64,000 bases of DNA from Siphonodentalium dalli (lineage: Eukaryota; Mollusca; Scaphopoda; Gadilida; Siphonodentaliidae), in NCBI GenBank assembly GCA_032622095.1, contig CP136063.1, forward strand, positions 29,392,987 to 29,456,986, read 5' to 3'. Shown one piece after another: positions 29,641 to 38,400 of the stretch. Positions within the stretch are counted from its first letter, which is position 1; each line of letters starts with the position of its first letter. Position numbers and translations under genes: made by a program. The notes beneath the pieces are model-generated. The model was not told the origin of the DNA. It ran no database searches and saw only the letters and a list, made by a program, of their open reading frames with translations.

Positions 29641-31150
29641 GTGTAAATGGAACAACGATGACGCCCAGTATTCATTCTCGTGTAAATGGAACAACGATGA
29701 CGCCCAGTATTCGTTCTCGTGTAAATGGATCAACGATGACGCATAGTATTCGTTCTCGTGTAAATGGAACAACGATGACGCCCTGTATTCGTTCTCGTGT
29801 AAATGGAACAGCGATGACGCCCAGTATTCGTTCTCGTGTAAATGGAACGATGACGCCCAGTATTCGTTCTCGTGTAAATGGAACGATGACGCCCAGTATT
29901 CGTTCTCGTGTAAATGGAACAACGATGACGCCCAGTATTCGTTCTCGTGTAAATGGAACGATGACGCCCAGTATTCGTTCTCGTGTCAATGGAACAACGA
30001 TGACGCCCAGTATTCGTTCTCGTGTAAATGGAACAACGATGACGCCCAGTATTCGTTCTCGTGTAAATGGAACAACGATGACGCCCAGTATTCGTTCTCG
30101 TGTTAATGGAACGATGACGCCCAGTATTCGTTCTCGTGTAAATGGAACAACGATCACGCCCAGTATTCGTTCTCGTATAAATGGAACAACGATGACGCCC
30201 AGTATTCGTTCTCGTGTAAATGGAACAACGATGACGCCCAGTATTCGTTCTCGTGTAAATGGAGCAACGATGACGCCCAGTATTCATTCTCGTGTAAATG
30301 GAACAACGATGGCGCCCAGTATTCGTTCTCGTGTAAATGGAACAACGATGACGCCCAGTATTCGTTCTCGTGTAAATGGAACAACGATGACGCCCAGTAT
30401 TCGTTCTCGTGTAAATGGAACAACGATCACGCCCAGTATTCGTTCTCGTGTGAACAACGATGGCGCCCAGTATTCGTACTCGTGCAAATGGAACAACGAT
30501 GACTCCCAGTATTCGTTCTCGTGTAAATGGAACAACGATGACTCCCAGTATTCGTTCTCGTGTAAATGGATCAACGATGACGCCCAGTATTCGTTGTCGT
30601 GTAAATGGAACAACGATGACGCCCAGTATTCGTTCTCGTGTAAATGGATCAACGATGACGCCCAGTATTCGTTGTCGTGTAAATGGAACAACGATGACGC
30701 CCAGTATTCGTTGTCGTGTAAATGGAACAACGATGACTCCCAGTATTCGTTGTCGTGTAAATGGAACAACGATGACGCCCAGTATTCGTTGTCGTGTAAA
30801 TGGAACAACGATGACGCCCAGTATTCGTTGTCGTGTAAATGGAACAACGATGACTCCCAGTATTCGTTCTCGTGTAAATGGATCGACGATGACGCCCAGT
30901 ATTCGTTGTCGTGTAAATGGAACAACGATGACGCCCAGTATTCGTTGTCGTGTAAATGGAACAACGATGACGCCCAGTATTCGTTCTCGTGTAAATGGAA
31001 CGATGACGACCAGTATTCGTTCTCGTGTAAATGGAACAACGATTACGCCCTGTATTCGTTATCGTGTTAACGGAACAAAGATGACGCCCAGTATTCGTTG
31101 TCGTGTAAATGGAACAACGATGACGCCCAGTATTCGTTGTCGTGTAAATA

Positions 31151-31342
31151 CATGTAGTTCTCATGCTGAGTGTAGATCATCAAAGAAAAGGTTAACCGTA
31201 GACCGAGCCCTAGTCGCTGTACGGTTGATTTTAGCTAAGATTGCAAACGCCTAATATCGTCTTTTGGTATGTTTCAGCTTGTATTTACTGGCAATACTTT
31301 GATCGAGACAGCACACTATCTACCCATACGTTTCTATGATGA
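31151..31342. other. Unique flank of array 1
   Basis: Non-repetitive sequence from the last satellite unit to the ORF fragment. An open frame from the satellite reads on to a stop at about 31254 without recognisable content. Nothing else is supported here. Confidence 0.5.
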
Positions 31343-31693
31343 ATGTGGAAAATAAATTTGCATTGCTTATATATCATATATAACGACATGGTAAATGGTA
31401 AATCAAGCTTTATAAAACGAAAGGGAACAGATAGAAAGGTCAATAATTTGAAAGATATTATAACACTCTTGCACGAAACGGACATGGATGATCTGCCTCT
31501 ATTCGTCGCATATGATTTATCCAAGTTATCACCTATTGGCCTTGACCATGTGGATATCTCCACAATATCCAGGGAAATATCAAGTATGAAAACTCAGTTC
31601 AAGGATTTAACTGGTGTTATTGGTGCGGAGATTTGTGAAGAGATTAAGTCAAATGCATTGTTTAAATTAAAGATGGATTATCTCTTTAAATAA
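31343..31693 (+). pseudogene. Element-type ORF fragment ending inside a MITE
   Basis: A 116-codon frame whose middle reads DLPLFVAYDLSKLSPIGLDH, followed by a predicted helix (ISREISSMKTQF). From memory of molluscan genomes, this kind of segment occurs in repetitive ORF1-like proteins next to non-LTR element or PHD-type ORFs. That assignment is tentative and rests on resemblance only. The last nine codons (KMDYLFK and stop) are not native: they are translated from the terminal repeat of the MITE that starts at 31671, so the original frame was cut there. No downstream continuation was found after the MITE. The ATG lies in an AT-rich stretch with no recognisable promoter. Probably a relic. Confidence 0.4.
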
Positions 31694-32189
31694 CAAATTT
31701 TAAATAGTTGCGTGGGTATAAAATAATAGATATGAACTGAAGACCTATGTCCGGAAAAGCTTCTATCAATTATTATTGATTTTATTTCGAATATAAAATC
31801 GGGCCCATTTATGTTACTATTTTTAGAACCGACCATTCGGATGAGACCTTATTGCGATATAGAGCACTGGGCTGTTCCCACGGCTACGCAACGAATGTCA
31901 AATGTCACAGATTGGTTGTTTGTATTGTTTTGTTCCATCGATATAAGCGATAACGAGTATAATTAACATCTATTTGTGACAAAAATGCACAATATAATTT
32001 CTGGTCTCTGTTAACAGTAACACCATTGTTCGTTAGCTGAACAAACACACCTTTTTAGACCAGAAAATATTCGAAATAAAATTAATATTAATCGATAGAA
32101 GCATTTCCGGACAGGAGTCTTCGATTCAAATCTAATATTTTATACCCCGGTAACTATATAATACATGTTTACAAAGAGATAATCCACCT
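31671..32189 (+). mobile_element. MITE copy 1 (519 bp, TTAA target duplications)
   Basis: The element starts AGATGGATTATCTCTTT and ends with the inverse form AAAGAGATAATCCACCT. It is flanked by TTAA at 31667-31670 and TTAA at 32190-32193. The inverted similarity extends inwards about 130 bp: both ends carry a TATAAAATA block, a TGTCCGGAAA block with TTCTATC, and an ATTTTATTTCGAATA block. The core contains TTCTGGTCT and AGACCAGAA as a further inverted pair. No transposase frame is present. TTAA duplication points to piggyBac-type mobilisation, although the termini lack the usual CCY start, so the superfamily is an inference. It interrupts the ORF fragment to its left. Confidence 0.85.
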
Positions 32190-32379
32190 TTAAGATTTGC
32201 CCAACTAGAAGCCCGGCAATTTATTTAAGAAAATTTGACAAGCAAAATAAAAAAAGAAACAACAAAACATTGAAATCGTTCTGCAATGAAAAGGAAATAC
32301 ATGGGAATATAGATGATTGTGAATTGTTTGACATTATGGGTCCTGGGACAGAAAGAAAAACGTTCGATAAAATATAATA

Positions 32380-32472
32380 AATATTGCACGGATTGTCGGT
32401 GACTATGCCAAAATAGTGGTCCTCCCCTCGGACCACTATTTTGGCATAGTCACCTCCAAGCCGTGCAATATT
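32380..32472. repeat. 93-bp hairpin with 25-bp perfect stem
   Basis: Inner arms 32398-32422 and 32430-32454 are perfect 25-bp complements around a 7-nt loop (TCCCCTC). An outer stem of about 12 bp (AATATTGCACGG at the left and its complement at the right) is separated from it by a short bulged segment. Such a structure could be a small MITE, a microRNA-like precursor or a cruciform-forming site. The sequence does not distinguish these. Confidence 0.8.
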
Positions 32473-32487
32473 TACATAATATAAAAC

Positions 32488-32829
32488 TACGTATTGTGAC
32501 ATTGTTCTATTCTACCCTCCGCTGCTTGAGACCACTTTTTAAAATTATTTTTTTCGTGATAGATACATTTTTATTTTCTTTGGCACCTATTATGGGAAGG
32601 TATCTTAACATAACTGTGTCGATCATCTATTCGATAAATTTAACTAATGTATGAGTTGTTCTGTTAGTTTTAGTCAGATAATTCAAGTTAAGGTCAGCAG
32701 TGGCTTCTGAACGGAAACACAACATAAACTATATCATTGTACAATGTATGGACTGACGGAGTGATGGAGCCATCGAATTGAACATTGTTTTCTTATTAAA
32801 ATGTTAAGTGTGGCAAACCATAGAAACAG
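32488..32829 (+). other. Conserved leader of zinc-finger module A
   Basis: This stretch is closely similar to 46229-46565 and 49868-50205: the same CGTATTGTGACAT start, CCGCTGCTT, TAGTTTTAGTCAGATAATTC and GAACGGAAACA blocks in the same order. It sits immediately upstream of the zinc-finger sequence in all three modules, so it may be their 5' exon, promoter or simply part of the duplicated segment. No clear TATA or splice signal was identified. Confidence 0.7.
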
Positions 32830-33225
32830 GTGCACACCTTGACTACACATACATGTAAGAGGATCAACACAGGGTGTAGCCCGTATCAATGCGATGTGTC
32901 CCAGGAAATCATTTACTCAGTCAAGAAGGCATTCGTCCAGTCGAGAAACCTGATACACACCGGGGATCTCCCATATCATAGACATAGGAACCAAGACTGT
33001 ATTAATGTGATCTGTGCTAGAAGGTAGTTGTTATCCAGTCGATGAAGCCTGACTAAATGTATATATGCACTGATCAACGCCTGTGGGAGTATCCGTACTA
33101 ATGCGAGAAATCATTTACTCAGTCGAGTTTTCTGACGAAACATAAGATAATCCAAACTGCATGTGGATCGCCCGTTCCAATGTGATGTGTTCCAGAAATA
33201 ATTTAATATTCACTCCAGTATTCCG
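32830..33225 (+). pseudogene. Decayed zinc-finger remnants, 5' part of module A
   Basis: Broken finger pieces are visible. Examples are CCGTATCAATGCGATGTGTC followed by a damaged helix near 32880-32950, AATGCGAGAAATCATTTACT near 33098-33118, and AATGTGATGTGTTCCAGAAA with a TAA in the next codon near 33178-33200. Frameshifts, lost cysteines and stops prevent any continuous frame. Equivalent decayed fingers precede the ORFs of modules B and C, so the decay probably predates the triplication. Confidence 0.75.
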
Positions 33226-33876
33226 ATGGCAACCAAGATGATCAACGCGGGAGATCGCCCGTACCAATGTGATGTGTGCGAGAAATCATTTACTTTGTTT
33301 GGTAACATGACGAAACATAAGAGGATCCACACGGGTGATCGACCGCATCAGTGTGATGTGTGCGAGAAATCATTTGCTCACTCGAGTGACCTGACGAGAC
33401 ATAAGAAGATCCACACAGGTGATCGCCCGTATCAATGCGATATGTGCGAGAAATCATTTACCCTGTTTTGTAACCTGACTTCACATAGGAGAATCCACAC
33501 AGGTGAACGTCCGTATCAATGTGATGTGTGCGAGAAATCATTTGCTCAATTGAGTCACCTGACTTCACATAAGAGGATCCACACCGGGGATCGGCCGTAT
33601 CAATGTGATCTGTGTGATAAATCATTTACTGAGTCGAGTTACATGACGAGACATAAGAGGATCCATACCGGAGATCGCCCGTATCAATGTGATGTGTGCC
33701 AGAAATCATTTACTGAGTCGAGTCACCTGACGAGACATAAGAGGATCCACACCGGGGATCGCCCGTATCGATGTGATTTGTGTGGGAAATCATTTACTCA
33801 GTCGAGTTCTCTGGTTACACATAAGAGGATCCACACGGAGGATCGCCCGTTTCAATGTGATGTGTGCGAGAAATAA
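33226..33876 (+). pseudogene. C2H2 zinc-finger frame of module A, 7 fingers, truncated by nonsense codon
   Basis: A 216-codon frame with seven complete C2H2 fingers (C-x2-C-x12-H-x3-H), each about 28 residues and joined by TGDRPYQ or TGERPYQ linkers. An eighth finger stops after CDVCEK because the usual TCA (Ser) codon is TAA. Such arrays bind DNA in the nucleus, and helix residues such as QSSSLVT and ESSHLTR would set specificity. The ATG lies within a damaged upstream finger, and no KRAB, BTB, ZAD or other effector domain is seen. Further fingers with more stops continue to 34026, where the retrotransposon is inserted, and resume at 43120. Because nonsense codons recur in several fingers outside this frame, the locus is called a pseudogene. 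A short seven-finger product remains possible. Confidence 0.8.
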
Positions 33877-34026
33877 TTTACCCAGTCGAGTCAATTGACT
33901 AAACACAAGAAGAACCACACCGGGCATCTCCCGTATTGCGATGTGTGTGAGAAATAATTTACTCAGCCGGGTTCTCTGGTTACACATAAGAGGAGACACA
34001 CTGGTGAACGTCCGTATCAATGTGAT
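33877..34026 (+). pseudogene. Zinc-finger remnants of module A up to the insertion point
   Basis: Two more finger units follow the stop at 33874-33876. The first is distorted (its cysteine spacing is lost near 33930), and the second again has TAA in place of TCA (about 33955). The last partial finger reads linker plus YQCD and is cut within the finger by the LTR element. The final four bases TGAT form the left target duplication. Confidence 0.8.
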
Positions 34027-34843
34027 TGAACTAGACCGTTCTATGTTCCGAATCTCGGGGTGGTTGGGTTCACAATAGAATAACAAGTCCGTTTAAAGAT
34101 GCAAGTAATATTCTTTATATACATCGATTGATAAATCAAAGATTTGTAAACTTGTTAACTTTTTGTAGCCCTGTAAAAGAAATTGAACAACATGCATTAG
34201 AATTATATTTTGGCATTGAAATTATGCAAACTAATTCCAAATTGTTCAAAAACTAAAATGGCACAAAAAGAACTTTACATCAAATCAAAAATATGCACAG
34301 GCTTTACAAAAATGTAGCCATTTATAATGACATGAAAACATTATATAAAAATGGGGTTTTATTATAATATTTCACTAAATTAGAGACTTTGATAAAGTCC
34401 ATCACAGAATACAATCTACTGGTTTCAGAGTTATAAATAAATTATAAGAGATATAAAATTGTTGGGTAGCAACAATAGTAAAAGCATGTATAACTATAAA
34501 ATTGATAATTACCTGTCAGTCCGACAAAGCCACGTCTTACCACTATTGAATAAATTGAAGACCGCTAAACAGGAGCATCCGCCATGGACGGTGACAAATT
34601 GAGAAAGAGAACAGATTAGTTCATGGCGGGAAAAAATGAAGCATGAGCAATAATGAACTCACCCAATATTCACGATGTGATTGGTTGGCCAAATAAGGAA
34701 ATATGACAATACAAACTGCGCATGTGCGTGTTAGTATAAAATAAGAATACAATAGAAATATTGGAATAAGTTAACCCTGTTTTGTCGGTTAATATTAAAA
34801 CTGTTTAGAAGATAAGATTACCGTAAATTACCACACTATTACA
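34027..34843 (-). repeat. 3' LTR (817 bp)
   Basis: Starts TGAACTAGACCG and ends ACTATTACA on the plus strand. It is identical by eye to 42317-43119 except for one base (CAAAAACT at about 34247 against CACAAACT) and a 14-bp segment present here (about 34490-34504) but absent from the other LTR. Because the element is read on the minus strand, this is the downstream LTR. Confidence 0.95.
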
Positions 34844-34854
34844 TCCTCCCCCCT
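34844..34854 (-). other. Polypurine tract (PPT)
   Basis: On the minus strand the bases directly before the 3' LTR are AGGGGGGAGGA. This purine run at the LTR boundary is the expected primer site for plus-strand DNA synthesis during reverse transcription. Confidence 0.85.
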
Positions 34855-35433
34855 GATGAAAAAAAAATGACATTCTTGTCATTGCTGACCCAACAGTAAC
34901 TGCTGTAGCTATTGGCTATATCACAAAGAGTCTCTCACAGAACATGCAGTTTAGTTCGGATTGCCATGCTCACTGCGGGTGGAATAACAAAAGAAACCCA
35001 CGTAACATATCCAATAGCTCAGACTAAATATCTGTTAAATCACTCAGACAATATATATCACATGAAGATACAATACAAATTATACAATCTTCAGACAAAT
35101 GTATATATAACAAAAACTAATCAACATTTCAAATGAACTATTTTTTTTTTGTTGTTACTCAGATATTTTGTTCTCAACGTTCTTACACAATCAATATATG
35201 ACATGATTACAATATTAAAACAATATGTACACAAAATATCCCACTAGACCTCATCAGATTACAATTTATGCACCTTTGCAATCGCATTATACATACTGGT
35301 ACATCAGGATGGTCGATGGCAACCCTGGGTCTCCAGACATACATATAAGTTACATCGGTACGCCTTCTGTTTAGGTGATGTTGGATTCTGCAATGATATC
35401 TCAAAGTGAAATTAGAAACGTGACAAACATAAA
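34855..35433 (-). other. Element 3' region between pol and PPT
   Basis: About 580 bp of AT-rich sequence. Short frames on either strand show no env-like features (no signal peptide plus transmembrane arrangement). I see no supported gene here. Confidence 0.6.
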
Positions 35434-38400
35434 TCATTTTGTTTGTAGAATGGATGAACAGATCTGCTTGAAATTATCAATTGGAATATCTGTGAGAACA
35501 TCATTGTCCATTAGCCATTTGAACACTTCAAACCTTGTTGAAACATTTCCAGGATTTGTATTTATTGATTGTTTGTTAACCTGATACTCTGACAAATAAC
35601 TTGGGGGTTTACGCTCTCTCAGTGACCTCCTTACCTGAGGTACTGGAAGCACTATCTCTTCAGTTTCAGAAGAAGATAAATCTACCGTTACATGTGCAAC
35701 CTCAGTTGTCTCAGTAACATTACCACGTTCCGGAACGCTTTCAAGTTCAACCTGGTTGGTTGAATCAACAGGAGTATCTACCCCTTGGTGACTATTTGAA
35801 TCACCCTGTGGGTTGAACTCTTCACTTACCCCATTATTATGTTCCACATCCATATGCGAAAAAACATACATGTCCAAGTCCTCATCAGGTTCTTTGTCAG
35901 CGATTGTCGAACCAATGTCAGGAACTTCATTGCTCTGTAAGGCTGAACCATCATCAAGAGTATCCTCTGTGCTAGGTATCTCTACGTCTTCAAGAGATAG
36001 ACTGCTTACTGGCAACAAATGGTTCCTGTGCAGCGTCTGAACTTTCCCATCATCGCTTGCAACAACAAACACTGGTATATCATCATTAGGCTGTTCAATC
36101 ACTGTGTATACTTCTTTGTTAAAACGATCTGCAATTTTGTGGCGTCCATCGAATGCTAGTGTTTTGACCAAAACACGATCTCCTGGATTGACAAGAGCAC
36201 CACGGGCCTTCCTGTTGAAGTTTTGTTGCTGATGCTGTTGTGCCTTCCCTGTAGCCTTCGATGCAGTGGCATATGCTGCCGAAAGTTTCTTACGTAAATC
36301 TGAAACATACTCCTCTACAGAAGAATCACAATTAACATCAGTATTCAAACTGAACATAACATCCACAGGAAGCCTCGGATGGCGACCGAACATCAAGAAG
36401 AAAGGAGAATATCCTGTAGTATCGTGTCGCGTACAGTTGTAGGCATGCACTAAAGGTGCAACATACCGTTTCCAATCCTGTTTTTGTTCAGGATTCAGAG
36501 TGCCAAGCATCCCCAGCAGAGTGCGATTATATCTCTCAGTTATTCCATTCCCCATAGGATGATAAGGAGTCGTTCTCGACTTTTCGATTCCACACAGACG
36601 ACATAACTCCCTGATTAAGTTATACTCAAAACAAGGGCCCTGATCTGAGTGTAATCTGGAGGGAAAGGAATAATGAGAAATGAAATTGTTAAATAACACA
36701 TCTGCTGTTGTCTTGGCAGTCTGATTTTTGCACGGAAATGCCTGAGCGTATTTGGTAAAATGATCCGTAACTACAAGAATGTATTGGTATCCTCCCTTAC
36801 ATGTTTCAAGACTCAGAAAATCTATGCATAACAATTCCATTGGCTGAGAAGTTGTAATTGAAACAAGTGGAGCTTTTACATGCATTGACGACTTGCGTCT
36901 TACACATCTGTCACAATTTTGAATGTATCTTTCCACCATTGAATCAGTTCCAGGCCAATAGAACCTATCTTTAATCAGACTTACTGTTCTGTCTCTTCCG
37001 GGATGGCCAACATGATCATGAAGATGTTTTAAAACCATTTCCACTTGAGATGAAGGAAGAACAAGCTGGTGTTTGAGTTGACCATCAATGGTTGTTTCAC
37101 GAAAGAGTGCACCTCGTTGTAGCCTCAATGAATTGAAATTCCTGAAAAAGGCATAATTCTCTTTGGATGGCTCAAACGTACCTTTGTTTGGACGAGTACC
37201 ACTTCTCACTGCTGTCATCCATGGTCCAATCAATGCGTCCTTGTTCTGCAGTCTTCGCCAGTCAATAGGTGTCATATCATCTAACTCCATACCTTGATCC
37301 AATTCATCAATCACATTCTCTGAGAAGCACAAAGACTGGACATAAGGCTGCAGACATTGCATGGATTTGCACACAGTCTTTACAGATTCACTTGAAATCT
37401 TGTGGTTGTCCTCCATATCCTGCTTGGATGGAAGGCTTGACATACCATCTGCATCTGCATTGGATTTGCCGGGTCGGTAAAAAATCTCGAAGTCATATAC
37501 AGAGAGAGCTGCGAGCCATCGATGAGCAGTTGCATCCAGTTTTGCTGTGGAAAGAACATAGGTAAGTGGATTATTGTCAGTAAACACCACAAATTTGTTG
37601 CCATACAAGTAATCCATGAATTTGTCTGTAACTGCCCACTTAAGACTAAGAAATTCCAGTTTATGTGCAGGGTAGTTCTTTTCTGCTGCATTTAAACTTC
37701 GACTGGCATAAGCAATGACTCTATTGTGACCTTCAGATTCTTGGTACAGTACAGCACCAAGTCCATGAGATGAAGCGTCTGTATGTAATTCAAACTTTTT
37801 AGAATAATCTGGATACCCAAGTACAGGAGGTGTAATTAAACACTCTTTGAGCTGATTGAAAGACTTGTCCTGGTCTTCTCCCCACACCCATGCACTAAGT
37901 TTAGATTTTTTCTTACCTTTTTTCTTAGCTTCTGTGGTCGGTGGTAAAATATCCGATAATGGGCGAGCAATTTGAGAAAACAGTCGGACGAATTTTCTGT
38001 AATAAGATGCAAAACCAAGAAAACGTCTGAGTTCATCTCCATTGGAAGGTGTAGGCCATTCCATTATCTTCTCAATCTTGGATGGATCCGGACTAACACC
38101 ATTTCTGGACACTTTAAGTCCAACATACACTACCTCTTGCTTCATCAGCAGCTTACATTTCTTTGGTGACATCTTCACTCCGCACTCTCGGAATCTCTGA
38201 AACACTCTTCTAAGATGATCAATATGGTCCTCAAATGAGTTAGAATACACTATGACGTCATCAATAAAAACGCTACATATGTCTAAATTCAATCCGTCCA
38301 AACATTGCTCCATTACTCTTTGAAATGTTGAAGGGGATCCACAAAGACCCATTGCCATACGGTTGAACTCATAAAATCCAAGATTACCGGCATTAAATGC

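Larger units (their letters stand above)
10341..31070 (+). other. 6909-codon open frame inside the satellite, probably not a gene
   Basis: The frame reads repeats of MTPSIRSRVNGTT (13 residues) or the 12-residue form lacking one T, for about 20.7 kb without a stop. Each unit carries an N-x-T sequon (NGT) and a potential ATG. There is no distinct N-terminus, signal peptide, non-repeat domain or C-terminal module. A 5-bp deletion at about 30451 switches it into the NNDDAQYSFSCKW frame shortly before the end. The other plus frame and all minus frames are also widely open over the same DNA, and unit variants are mostly non-synonymous. The openness follows from unit arithmetic. A repetitive secreted protein cannot be formally excluded, but nothing here favours it. 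Confidence 0.1.
1..31150 (+). repeat. 39-bp satellite array 1 (about 800 units, enters from left edge)
   Basis: Head-to-tail copies of a 39-bp unit that begins AATGGAACAACGATGACGCC and continues through a CAGTATTCGTTCTCG-like half. A common 36-bp variant lacks one trinucleotide (GGAACGATG instead of GGAACAACGATG). Frequent point variants are TTCTCG/TTATCG/TTGTCG, CAGTATT/CTGTATT, GATGAC/GATCAC/GATTAC and ATTCGT/ATTCAT. Almost every length change is a multiple of three, so plus frames reading MTPSIRSRVNGTT and NNDDAQYSFSCKW, and all three minus frames, stay open for long distances. The third plus frame is closed in every unit by TGA and TAA. The array already runs at base 1 and stops near 31150, where unique sequence begins. 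Substitutions fall on all codon positions and mostly change residues in every frame, so I see no sign of protein-level selection. Interpreted as non-coding satellite DNA; transcription cannot be judged. Confidence 0.97.

Noticed and set aside
1-31150. Satellite frames as real giant protein genes (MTPSIRSRVNGTT, CKWNNDDAQYSFS, HENEYWASSLFHL, TNTGRHRCSIYTR, RILGVIVVPFTRE types)
   Set aside because: Five frames are open at once because units are 39 or 36 bp and lack stops there. Variants change residues in all frames, and no unique termini or signals exist.
1-31150. CRISPR-like array
   Set aside because: Units are contiguous without unique spacers, there are no cas genes, and the context is a eukaryotic genome.
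31200-31275. GTATGTTTCAG near 31267 as a splice junction of an exon preceding the 31343 ORF
   Set aside because: It is a short pyrimidine-poor context without a matching donor or upstream exon, so not supportable.
31151-34026. tRNA or other structured RNA genes in the unique regions
   Set aside because: I looked for cloverleaf-type or box A/B patterns and found none I could support.
34855-35433. env gene downstream of pol
   Set aside because: Only short frames without signal peptide, cysteine pattern or transmembrane anchor.
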